Positions 23,196 through 60,184 of a stretch of 64,000 bases of DNA are shown in pieces. Origin of the DNA: Mastigias papua. Lineage: Eukaryota > Cnidaria > Scyphozoa > Rhizostomeae > Mastigiidae. Under the pieces are notes generated by a model. The model did no database searches and had not been told where the DNA came from. It worked only from the letters and a program-made list of their open reading frames with translations. Position numbers and translations under genes: made by a program. The first letter of the stretch is position 1. Each line of letters begins with the position of its first letter. Where the stretch lies: contig OZ025268.1 in assembly GCA_964019165.1 (NCBI GenBank), forward strand, positions 6,512,528 to 6,576,527, read 5' to 3'.

Positions 23196-24600
23196 AATCA
23201 TACCTAGTGCCATATCATGCACGGTCGATTTTCTTGGTAAGATTTTAAACTTATCAAGCATTGAGAAGAGTGCAACAAGATATCAATGATCCGTATGACG
23301 GACCTGCAAGAGGGGGGGGGGACAAAAAAATCCTGACAAATATTCTATAACGTAATATCCGAGTACGCTATAACGAGATTATACTTTATTAGCTTTTCTT
23401 TATAGTCATTTTCCATTTGCGTAAAACAAACTCTCCCGAGCTCAGATCTATCGCAGCTCATCGATATATTTCTGCTTTTCAACATCATCGGCAAGGAATA
23501 TTTTCGTGTTGTAGGTAACACCATGAAATAGCCTCTTGCCATAGATCTACATAAATCTACTACATCAAGGCCAATACCTTTCATTTGTAACGCTGTACAT
23601 TGACGATAAAAGTATCTGTAATCCACAAAAATTTTATCGTTTAAATTACATGCTACTCAAGTATTTTCTAACGGAAGTATACATAAAATAGGTACACAAA
23701 ACCCAGGATTACTATGAGAAATGGTTTGAGAGTTATATGGACGGACGAAAAAGCGGGAACAGAATGTTCCCGCTTTTTCGTGCTATAGTGAAGTTCTGTA
23801 GTACCAACAAACTTTTCACGTATATAGATGAATGGGATTTGATAGGTCTACATATAAGTCTCGTTGATTTTCATATGAAAATAAGTGCAGCCCAGCTTAA
23901 GACGCTCATAAGCAAATTCTTCGATGAAAGGACGCATATTACAATATTGCCCATGGTTAATTCCATTATTATATTCGAAATATCCAACATAAGTTTTCTT
24001 AAGCTCAGAGATAAAGTAGAATAATTCGTTAGGCACAGAACAAACAGAAGAAAGCCAGGGAGAATCACAACGGTCGAAGACCGTAATGACGACTTAGGTT
24101 ATGTGCTTAGGATACCGCAGCCAGGTGATCTACAGCAACATCAACAATATTACAGAAAAAGAGCATTACGAACGGCACATCGCGATAGGAGTCCTAACTT
24201 GAAGAACCTTGGGGTACGGAAAATACAGCCTTGATTCAATAAGGACAACTGCAGTTGCTTGTCAACAACATCTGCCGAAAAGAATGAATCTGCACACCTG
24301 CCTTATGAAATCTTCATGAAGAAAAAATTCAAAAAAGCAGAGAAATATGAGACGCCCAACACCAATGCGTATTAAATGTGATCAATGAGTAACAGTAATG
24401 AAATAAAGATTCACATACATCGGCTGTAGAGAATCAATGGAAATAACAATACCTTGGCGCATTGCCTCTCTTCTAAGTAACGCGAAGCACTGAAACGTGA
24501 TGTTTCCAAGGTTCCTATCATCGAAATAATTTCATATTGACATCATCATTTAAAATCCCATGTACATACATACCTAAATACCTATATACAGGACATATAT
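23196..24600. other. Intergenic with a small fold-back and unassigned frames
   Basis: A fold-back at 23746-23784 (ACGAAAAAGCGGGAAC...GTTCCCGCTTTTTCGT) followed by 'gctatagtgaagttctgta' belongs to a dispersed hairpin family also at 25.4 and 62.0-62.35 kb. A minus-strand frame at 23345-23650 (about 95 codons) and another at 23848-24036 are open but match nothing I know. Confidence 0.4.
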
Positions 24601-24604
24601 ATAA

Positions 24605-24896
<292 letters not shown>

Positions 24897-25033
24897 TGTA
24901 TACAATTTATATACGTTGTGGATGCGGCTTAGGATCAGTTTATATAAATATAAATATATATATATATTCATACATATATTCATAGAATATTTATATATAA
25001 TACTGAATGAGTGGAGAAAGCAGCCATTGTATT

Positions 25034-25288
<255 letters not shown>

Positions 25289-25289
25289 A

Positions 25290-25341
25290 GTGTCTATTTA
25301 TTTCTTTAAAAATTTCTTGGTGATTGAAGCTATTTGAGTGT

Positions 25342-25372
<31 letters not shown>

Positions 25373-25577
25373 CTTCAATATAGCACTAAAAAGCGGTACC
25401 ATGTTGTAAACATACTGAAAAGCTTTCTTTCGGACGAAAGAAAGCTTTTCAGCATGTCTAAAACACGGTACCGCTTTTTAGTGCTGTAGTGAAGATATAC
25501 ATATATATATATATATATATTATATACACTCAAATAGCTTCAATCACCAAGAAATTTTTAAAGAAATAAATAGACAC
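25290..25577. repeat. 288-bp near-perfect palindrome
   Basis: The left half (GTGTCTATTTATTTCTTTAA ... GATTGAAGCTATTTGAGTG, (TA)n, GTCTTCAATATAGCAC, AAAAAGCGGTACC, GAAAAGCTTTCTTTCG) is mirrored base for base, with few differences, by the right half. The centre is at about 25433/25434 with a 2-nt spacer. The inner part (25372-25497) is the same hairpin family as 62.28-62.35 kb; the outer arms and TA tracts are also mirrored. Confidence 0.9.
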
Positions 25578-25680
25578 TCAAGAATAAACTCTAACTTTTA
25601 AAACGTTTCGGCACCAGCTTTCATCAGTTAATGATGAAGGCTTGTGTCGAAACGTTTTAAAAGTTGGAGTATTTGCTTGA

Positions 25681-25681
<1 letters not shown>
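25578..25681. mobile_element. Second fold-back element in TA array
   Basis: Imperfect inverted repeat: CTCAAG(A)AATA...CTAACTTTTAAAACGTTTCG on the left and CGAAACGTTTTAAAAGTTGG...TATTTGCTTGAG on the right, centre CATCAGTTAATGATG. Same architecture as 24771-24896, but the core reads AATGATGA instead of CTGATGA. Confidence 0.7.
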
Positions 25682-27749
<2,068 letters not shown>

Positions 27750-28060
27750 CAGTTAATACTGCACGACGCGTTTCACAATGCCACGCCAGTTTTTCCTATC
27801 TTGTGTCAGTTCAGATAGTCTATTTAATGTTTGTGCTTCTTTGGAGAGATCCAGTTTAATTCCGACGCAGGCCAAATCTTGTCTTATTGTCTGCATCCAT
27901 GTTGTCTTTGGTCTTCCTTGTGGCCGTTTTACTTTCCTGAGATACTCTTTAAGGGCTTTCCTTGCTGGTGTTTCTGGATGCAAGCGCATGAGATGTCCTA
28001 GCCATGTTAGTCTCCTTTCTCTTATTATTTCACTCCATGGTTCATATTTCGTTTAAGCAG
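27750..28060 (-). pseudogene. RTE-like LINE C-terminal fragment
   Basis: The minus strand reads 'MRLHPETPARKALKEYLRKV', 'KRPQGRPKTTWMQTIRQDL' and 'LTQDRKNWRGIVKRV', the usual end of RTE-like LINE ORFs (GRP..TW...i..DL; A.DR..WR..V). No RT core is attached. Confidence 0.7.
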
Positions 28061-29217
28061 GTCTACTTAACAAAAATACAATAAACCGTTTTAAAATCCT
28101 CACATAAAAAGGGCAGGAGGGAGAGAACCAATTTTTATGCAGCCGCATGAAGAAAAGAGTCAGTTAAAGTCTGGTATCACAAACGCTTGCTGCACGGCGA
28201 CGTTGTAAAATCCCTTCAGGCATTCATAGTACAAACAAACAACTGACATAGGAAAGCATATGGACTGTGTGGCCACAATCTATATCTCAGTCAGTTGTGA
28301 TTTGAGTTTGCAAATCTTTTGGTGGGTCAAACAGCAAATATCTACACATGCTATCAATGGGCGGCCTACTATAAAGGCAATCCCAACCTCATTTCTTGCC
28401 ATGCTGAGACTATCAAAATAAGAACAACTACGAATAAAGCTGTAACTACTAGAGTTGGGGCCAGGGGCACCGCAAGTGAATTCCTCAAAGGGGGGCAAGG
28501 TGAAATTCTCCCGACAAAACGTTGTGGTCACTGTCTGATCATTTAGTAAAACGGGAGTGGCACAAAGGGTCATTGGCAACGTTTTTTGGCGATAAATACG
28601 TTTCTTGAAAGGCTTCACTTGACGGACAGATTTAAACTGTACAACAGTGCATCCACTAAAATATGTTTTCATTCGATCAGTTAGCAGAACACATAATCTG
28701 GTTTATATTAGGGAAAGAATGAGATATCAACCTGCTTCTCAATAAGCTTTTGAACAACATCTGTCTCTGTAAACCGCAAATCAAGAAAGGCTTTGTGACA
28801 ATCTACGGGGTTAAACCCTTATGCGTAGGAGAAATCCCTCTAAACAGGATAAACCGATGTCATTGGATAAAACCCTTCAGGACTGCTATAAAATGCATTG
28901 CCACGTGTTGAGATTACTGATGAAATGCAATTCAAAAATTAAAAATAAAACACAATTTTTTTAAAATACTATTTCGCAAGACCTTAGGCAACCAGAATTT
29001 CCTGAGCGGTTCTCTGTGACCCAAGCTTACATCTTGGGCTAAGGCCCGGTTTGCTACGCTGTTTTCTAGAAAATTGGCAAAGTAGAAGAAAAGTATGATA
29101 AATATCATTGTTTTATTGAAAAATATGCTGTTTCTACTGCACTACTTATCACATACTCTAGAAAATGGCCAGGCGCCATATTTCAAGTGTACAGCTCATT
29201 CCAACTCAAAGAGCACG
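28061..29217. other. Intergenic, no gene recognised
   Basis: Frames on both strands at 28280-28672 have no recognised homology; they lie around a G-rich, repeat-edge-like stretch. Otherwise nothing seen. Confidence 0.4.
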
Positions 29218-29555
29218 ATTTTTTATAAAGAAACAAGTATATAAGAAACATGAAATTCAAATCAGGCAAAGATTAAGAAACATTTAAGAAACACAAGCAG
29301 GCTGAGTTTCAAGAGCAAACTTAAAAAATCCATTTCTGCGAGAAAAGTTTTATTAAACTGGAAACAAACTACAGACGACATTCATCTCTCAAAGGTTTTT
29401 AACTAAAAACTATATTTCCCGTCTCATACTGGCTTTGTTGCTATAGGACATTTCAAGAACTTCAAGAAACACTTGAGAAACATGTAAAGCTGGATTTGAC
29501 AAAATATTAAGAAACATCCAGGCCGAGGGGAGACAGTTTGTTTCTTATAAAAAAG
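29218..29555 (+). repeat. Dispersed AAGAAAC repeat, copy 2 (most complete)
   Basis: Runs from 'ttttttataaagaaac' to 'gtttcttataaaaaag', which are inverted relative to each other, so the element has short TIR-like ends (TTTTTTATAAGAAAC). The interior matches copies at 17.6-17.9 and 49.7-49.95 kb in the same orientation. Non-coding; probably a MITE. Confidence 0.75.
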
Positions 29556-29799
29556 AATATGTATAGGCTCAAAATTCGTAAGAAACCATATAGGCTATTG
29601 GCTAGGCCACTTGGTTTGAATTTTCGAATGCTGTGGAAGGAGTGGAGCTTAAATAATACAATTTTCGTCGTCTCATATGCAACAAAAGTTCTAAAAAGAT
29701 ATTGTAGTTGGACACATCAAGTAGAAAATTGAGGAAAGAACATTTAACATCTGCCTGGCGAGAAGAACTTCTGCAAGAAGTTGACATTCTGAGACGTAC

Positions 29800-42128
<12,329 letters not shown>

Positions 42129-42171
42129 TACTAAGAATCTGGAAGCACAAACCACATGACAGCATTGATGT

Positions 42172-43185
42172 GATTTTCACGGAAGTTTAAATTTCGCGCA
42201 TCTTTTTTTCGCGCATCTGGATTTCGCACACATCTAATTTTCGCGCACACAATAGTGAAGGAAAACAATATAAGATACTTCATATGCAACTCTAAACATG
42301 TTTTCCACATTTGTCACGTCCGTTTACAGGCAGATACTCTTCTTTATCCATGTTTGCAATTATGCCCAATCTAATATCCGTCTTCACTTTAGTGACCTGA
42401 ATGAACATCGTTTTAGACATGCATTTGACTGTATTACTCCTGCTTGTATATGTGGATTAGCTAATGAGGATAACGAGCACTTCTTCATGCATCGTCCACA
42501 GTATCACGCCCTTCATTTAAATCTCTTTGACCAAATCTCAGACATCCCCGGAATTGATCTCACCTACTTTCATGAAAGTTCCTTGTGCAAACTTCTTTAT
42601 GGAAACCCCTCTTGTACTGAGCTACATAATAGTATTATCATTGAATCCACAGTTACTTACATAATTGCCAAAGGAAGGTTCATTGTGAGGTGGATGGAAC
42701 TGGGAACAGCAGCAGTTTCCTAATTAACTTAATTTTCCTTTGATTTCTATTCTTGGGCTTGTCTCGGGATAGATAGTGATAGAGTAATTTTGAATTTTCT
42801 GATTTTTGACTACCATCACTCTTATCGATAGCTGAGCTTTCACTCTCCCTTAAGGGAGGGATTTCAGCATCTATCTTGAGACACGCCCTAGATCATTACT
42901 TTAGTTCTGTTAGAGTAATTGCATATTTTACGTGTCACCCATAGTCAGAACTCGGCGACCCTGTGTCTTTTTTGGCCATGGGTGGCATGAACTCTTGCAT
43001 ATCTTATTGTGTTTAGTTTTAAAAAGTTGTATATATAAAAAAAAATTTCCGCCCACTTCCTTAAAGAAAACCTTTTTCGCGAGCATCATATTTTCGCGCA
43101 GCAAAATGCGCGAAAATTAAGTATTTTCGCGCAACCAATTAGTCGCGCAGCACAATGCGCGAAAATTCGATGTCCACTAGAATTC
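42172..43185. mobile_element. TE with GCGCGAAA-rich ends, split by a LINE fragment, upstream of NHEJ1
   Basis: Left block 42185-42250 has four 'ttcgcgca'-type motifs. Right block 43075-43170 has the same motifs in both orientations ('ttttcgcgca', 'tgcgcgaaaatt'). The two blocks are inverted relative to each other and look like the ends of one MITE. The DNA between them is retroelement sequence. The left edge is about 45 bp from the NHEJ1 ATG. Confidence 0.5.
42298..43060 (+). pseudogene. LINE C-terminal fragment with CxC motif
   Basis: The 141-codon plus-strand frame (42298-42723) includes 'NIRLHFSDLNEHRFRHAFDC', 'ITPACICGLANEDNEHFFMH', 'RPQYH', 'LCKLLYGNPSC' and 'ATYIIA'-like ending. This is the 'R...sdL..H.FrHnF...l.P.C.CG...E...HfllrCp.y' segment at the C-terminus of many invertebrate LINE ORF2 proteins. 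A 3' UTR-like tail follows to about 43060. The RT core is missing. Confidence 0.65.
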
Positions 43186-44428
43186 CATGAATTAAGGTAT
43201 ATTGCTTCTACACGTTTTCGATACTACGAAAGTTGTGGTTTCTCAGCGTTTTGCCTTGTCACACCCTTCACATAAGACAGCCTCTTGCACAAAATTAAAC
43301 TCTACACCACTGCAACTGGCCTTATGAAAAATCGTGTAGAGTATGTTAGAAGTTTGGAAATACATTCACCAGCACGTTTTTGTAAGAGAGTGGTTCACAA
43401 CACAGTACAGTAGTGCAATCAGTTAAGACAGTTCAAGATTGGCTTTTAAGACCTGTTTTTCCTGACTACATCTGAAAAACTGGTGCTGCAAATGATGCGA
43501 GCGATTAATCCATCTTTTAAAACAAAGTAATTGAGCACATGTTTCCAAATTGGGTAAGAAAAGGAGGCTCTCTGCTCAACTAGAACAAAACATATCACTA
43601 ACTTTCCAACGTTTAGAGTTGTCTGTTGAGTACCAAAGAATTCAACTGCATGGATAATAAAGATTCCTGACTTTTTCCTGACCTTCTTAAAGTTTCAATC
43701 AAATTCCCTGATTTTTCCTGACTGTCCTTAAAAATAGTTTTTCCTGATTTTTTCTGACTGTATGAAAACATGCATCGCCTCTTTGATTTAATTCATATTT
43801 TCTTCCGTTGATATATACATTCATGTTACATTTCTACAGTTCTTCTGTCTAACTTTTAAGTTTCATGTAACGTACTCTCTTGTTTCGAGCAAATATGCCC
43901 TAAAGATCAGAGCTCGAACATGTTTCAAAAAAAGTCTGAAGAAATGTTTGATACTGAAGCCATGGAAAAGCTAAGGAAGTGTCAATACATGCGAAATAAA
44001 TTCTCACAAAAAAACTAGAAACGTATATCAAGAATTTTAACATCTATAGCTTCTTTAGACCCACGAACATTTCAAGCATATGGACATCTGCACGGAATAT
44101 CTGTTTGGTATAAAGCCTTATTTCTTAAGAACAACACAAACAGAAAAGCTGCGACATCGCAGGAAATCACACTATATTTGTACTATTCAATTACGACTAC
44201 ATTGCTAGCAACATGAGCTTTGTTTGCACTTCAAAGCCAAGCAGTTTGAATGACTACTATATATGAATATTTCGCAGGAATGCATTTTTAACATAAGAAC
44301 AAAGTCCATATAATTGGGGCAAATACAGCAGAATTACTAAAACTTTGTTTAAAACTGCACTCTGGCAATTCATTACTCATACATCAAATAATTGCTAAAG
44401 AAGTTCATTAAATCTCGACTAAATGCAT
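43186..44428. other. Between citrate synthase and NHEJ1
   Basis: Holds the 3' flank (and presumably 3' UTR) of citrate synthase on the minus strand. No gene was recognised; short degenerate repeats such as 'ttcctga(c/t)ttttt' occur at 43670-43760. Confidence 0.4.
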
Positions 44429-52347
<7,919 letters not shown>

Positions 52348-52456
52348 TTTCTTGACAATGCTCTTCTCGTGGTCTGATCACTAACCTTTACTCGCCAAGT
52401 TAAACTGACAACGCGGAGGCGGAGCTACTGAAGTTAAAATAGTTGCGCAATGTATT

Positions 52457-52468
52457 GAGCATGCGCTG
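52457..52468. promoter_or_regulatory. NRF-1-like site upstream of CS
   Basis: GAGCATGCGCTG contains the 8-bp palindrome GCATGCGC, the core of the NRF-1 consensus (YGCGCAYGCGCR), about 110 bp upstream of the CS start codon. Function is inferred only. Confidence 0.4.
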
Positions 52469-52849
52469 CAAGTGAGACGGGACTTTGAGTGGAAGAGAGC
52501 ACGTTTCCTATACGTCAAAAGTGAACTAGCTTCATCGAGAACGCAAAGCATAAAAACATCATAGAGAAACTAGCAAATGCATTTTCATTCTTTCTCCTAG
52601 TCATGAGGACTACACATGACTTCTACAAGTTCATTTGATGCATTATTCGTGACGCATGATATGAGAATCCCTTCAAATGAGGGAGGGCTTTTTTGTAACC
52701 AATATCACGAGTAATTTCAACTCTAGCGAAATACGCTTGGTAAAGTTAGATCTATAGCCTGATATAGCTCTACTATCAAGTTTTGAATCTTGCATTTTAA
52801 ACTTTCCTTGTTTCCACAAACCACCTTCTAGAGAGTAAAGCTCCCTCAG

Positions 52850-53770
52850 TCTTATATGAGAATGTTTGCATGTATCGATTTTGAGGGAGTTTCACGTACA
52901 TCCCAATCAAATTTTCTTCAAAAACGGGAGCTTGATATGCTGTCATTCAAAAACACGAGGGAAAATGGGAGACTAGAATCTAACAACGAGAGAAAACCGG
53001 TAGGTATAGAAATCCCTATGAAATCTACTTTACTACATAACCGATGTTAAGGCAAGCTCTCTCTTCTTTGCACTTTGCTGAATTTTACTAAATGTGAATT
53101 TAAGCAACTATTATCTCTCTAATATGCAAATAATTTTCAAAGAAACGACCAATCAAAGTCTTATAAATGATCAACAGTTTACTCGATATCTGATTTCTTC
53201 CACTTCACAAGCAGTTCTTTATACGATACCAATTCGTGGCAATCCATAAGAACTTGCCTAGCTTTCCCTGCTTCAACAATCCTATTTTTAGGCAGCTGCT
53301 ATTAGTCAAGAAATATTTTATCCAGCTTTCTCTAAAATAATTGATGTTATATATTTTTTTATTCGCATACATATTTACAAAACATACGAATACAAAAACG
53401 ATACCACAGGAAGCATGGAATTACATAGCAACCCTGTAGCCATTACACATAAATAACTAAAAGAAAACAATTAAGCACAAATAAATAACTAAATAAAATG
53501 TATCATTCACCCGTTACGCAACTCCTCCACCCGTAAGGGAGAGAGGGGGGAACCTCAAAACTAATTGGTCAAAAAAAAACACATGATAGGCCATGCTATC
53601 TTATGTTTAAACCAGGCTATGTTATATTTAAACTTCATCAACGATTACAATCAATTCCAACGCAAGTACATAAAGTTACCCTGTCACGCCCTTACTACAA
53701 AGCACTAAAGAGCGGAAGATCTTTATCAAAAGCGGGAGAACGGGATAAAACATTTGGTAAGAGAAACACA
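52850..53770 (-). repeat. Dispersed repeat, copy B, with decayed coding remnant
   Basis: Collinear with 7670-8370 and longer by an insertion of about 270 bp near 53340-53610. The minus strand reads 'LPKNRIVEAGKARQVLMDCH' and 'ELVSYKELLVKWKKSDIE' without a stop. This is the better-preserved copy of the unknown protein segment. Confidence 0.6.
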
Positions 53771-54740
53771 ATTTGGCCATACTCATTCCGTACAAGAACT
53801 ACGTCTTTAGTACACATACTTCCATGCGCTTGGTTTTTTAGCGGGAAAATTTCATGACTAGAAGCTAATCATTTTTACATTACTAATTTTCCTTTTTGTG
53901 ATCACTATTTGAAGTTTCAAGAGACCACTGCTTTTATATCATACACTGGCATATATTGAAAAATAAACATAACTTTAAGTATATCCAGTTAGTTTCTGAA
54001 AGCTATATAACAAATGCAACAAAGTAAGTTTAACACTTCTCAAATGGTAGTACAAGTGTCATACACAAGTGTTGAAATATGTACACGGGTATATATAGGT
54101 ATGCGTGTTTATCTTTTGAGAGGGGGTTGAAATATTTTCTAATATATGTGGAAAGGGACTAAACCTTTAACGTTAAGTCTGAGAGAAGGGACGAAAATTT
54201 CATCAAATATATGAGAAAGTCTTCACACCAGATCAATCTGCAGTTCCACAAAACTAGATTGGTTTTGTTTTGGGTGCTGCCAATTCATCGATCAGATTAA
54301 TGACTTAGGTATTTGATTATCTTCTTACAAACCACTAGATTCGTTTATCTATAGTGCCTCCTCACGGCAGGTCCAACATGGCATCGCTTGACTTTTTATC
54401 CAATCATGTTTCCTAGTCTATATGAACCCCTTGAGTTTTTCCTCCCCATATAAGGGCTTATCAACGTAACAGAATTCTACTACGGAAAACATTTTCTCTC
54501 TTTTTTCGTCGTCCTGGTATCCAAATTTATCACCAAATTTTCAAATTGGGTAAATCTACCATAGCAGACGGTGCATTCTTGTACCCTGCATCTGCATTTT
54601 TATGGATGTAGAACCAGTACGTACTTACAGCGAAAAGGATGGATCTAGTTTATATGCAAATTTTCCCTGCATAGCGAGCACTGGCGAGGCCCATCTTTAT
54701 TCGAAAGCGTCCCGTCCCATTGGACTATACATGAAGTATC
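53771..54740. other. Upstream region of ATP synthase c
   Basis: No gene or repeat recognised apart from AT-rich sequence; it contains the presumed promoter-distal part of the divergent CS and ATP synthase c interval. Confidence 0.4.
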
Positions 54741-54749
54741 TGACGAGAT

Positions 54750-54761
54750 ATGCGCATGCGT
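54750..54761. promoter_or_regulatory. NRF-1-like site upstream of ATP synthase c
   Basis: ATGCGCATGCGT is a near-consensus NRF-1 palindrome, about 140 bp upstream of the start codon at 54899. NRF-1 sites are characteristic of nuclear OXPHOS gene promoters in animals; occupancy here is inferred. Confidence 0.5.
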
Positions 54762-54898
54762 AATACATTTGCATAGATTAGGTCTGGGCACGCGGCTGTG
54801 TTCTCTCTTCTTGCACTTTGGCTATCGGGCTGACGAAGAAAGGAGAAGTCCTCCAAGTTGACACATTAACAGACTATTAAAATATAAAATAATCGGCC

Positions 54899-58522
<3,624 letters not shown>

Positions 58523-60184
58523 ACTGCTTCTAAATATGGAAATTAATGTGTGTTATGAGATATTAAGTGTAGAATTTCAGTCTTTCTCATGAATTTGGCT
58601 CAACTTTCTTTGCATACCTTGTGATTACCTTGAACCATAAGTGTTTGATACCATAAAATATTGTAATTTTGTTCTAGATTACACCATATTTTAGTATAAT
58701 TCCATTATTGACCCACTCTCTACTTTTTACTCTGATTCTAATTAAGCCTGTTTATTTTGAAGTGATGTCACCACCCAGGGGTCCATGTGTCTTCACTGCC
58801 ATTCAAAGTAGTGAAGTCCAAATGAACCATTTACCCAGTTAATGTCTTTTACTTGCTGAAGACAACTCATAGTATTATCCAAACTATTAAACTAAGAAAT
58901 GGCTTAAACAATATTGATATGTTACAGCAAACTTATACATGCCAGAACATACTTTTTCTCTAATTCATGCTCACAAAAATTCTAAAAGGTACACTGCTTT
59001 CATTCAAAATGAAAATGAAAAGGATAAATTACATTTTGCATATGCAAATATAATTGTACCTTTTTATGAGGTTGCCCGGAAAACTGAAAGATGGAAATAT
59101 GTGGGTATTCTAGTAACCCTTGTGTGCATTTTCTAGGACTTAGAATTGGTTTGACAAGTAAACGACACAGAACTTTTTTTTCCTACAAAAACGTAAAAAA
59201 ATTCGTCTAGTTGGTCCTTTGCACTACAAATTGAACTTGTCTCATTGAAAGTGCAACTCAATAACATTTCTGACATCATTTACGAGAAAGTAAACACCTA
59301 AATCCTCTCATACAAAATATAAGACAAAGAAAGATTTGACATGATAAAACAAGGGACATTTTTCCGTTCTATCACGAATATTCCAATTTGATCGAGCACA
59401 CTGGATGTATTTTTGTTCTTTTGACAAAGCCGCTGTTAATGTAGATAGTCTATGAGACCTCTTCGACAAATCCCAGATCTTCCAAGTTTTCTTCAAAATC
59501 TGTCTGTACTAGATTCTTCCTCGTAGCTTCACAAAATTTCTCCGTTTTACCGCTTCTTTACTCCCACAATTGCCGTAAGCATGGACCAAGGCAATTTGAA
59601 CACATCATACGCAGGGATATAACAAGAATTTTAATAGACAGAAAAGTAGGGAAGATTCTTTACATTTAGAAAGAAAATGTAAAATAAAGATTTAGGTAAT
59701 ATCACTTAAACGTATAATACTCAGAGTAAATCGGGTACACTGACCAGGCTGCTCGGTCAACATTGATGTGTTCCATCAATATAACGAGGGTTCTAAGACC
59801 GTTCATAACTTCTAATTTAACTACAGACAAGAACAATAATTACGTCGCACAAGTTATGTTGTTGATCAATACTTGTGTGGGAAACGAAAACATTTCATGA
59901 TGATAATACAGCAATTGAATACTGTCCCGCTAAAAAAAGGATACTCTTCGATCTTGCAAGGAACAGTATCAAAAGATTGTAATTACAATCGGGTTTGATA
60001 ATATCCCATGAGCTGCCCGTTCTGAAACAGTCGACAATCTATAGTTGACATCTTAACCCTCATGTATATCCCAATAGCATCATAAATGCATTGTTTTTCC
60101 GACCATTCCCACTTAGAAACACGTGGAAAATTTGAAGCTCTGCCTGACAGTGAATACCTGTTGAGATCTCATTTATCTATCCCA
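58523..60184. other. Convergent 3' ends of ATP synthase c and SENP
   Basis: Contains both 3' UTRs. No other gene was recognised. A minus-strand stretch at about 59440-59530 stays open for about 30 codons ('TDFEENLEDLGFVEEVS') and then stops; it has no recognised homology. Confidence 0.4.

Noticed and set aside
23345..24068. Adjacent open frames on the minus strand
   Set aside because: Composition looks partly protein-like, but there is no motif, splice support or second copy; recorded only as unassigned.
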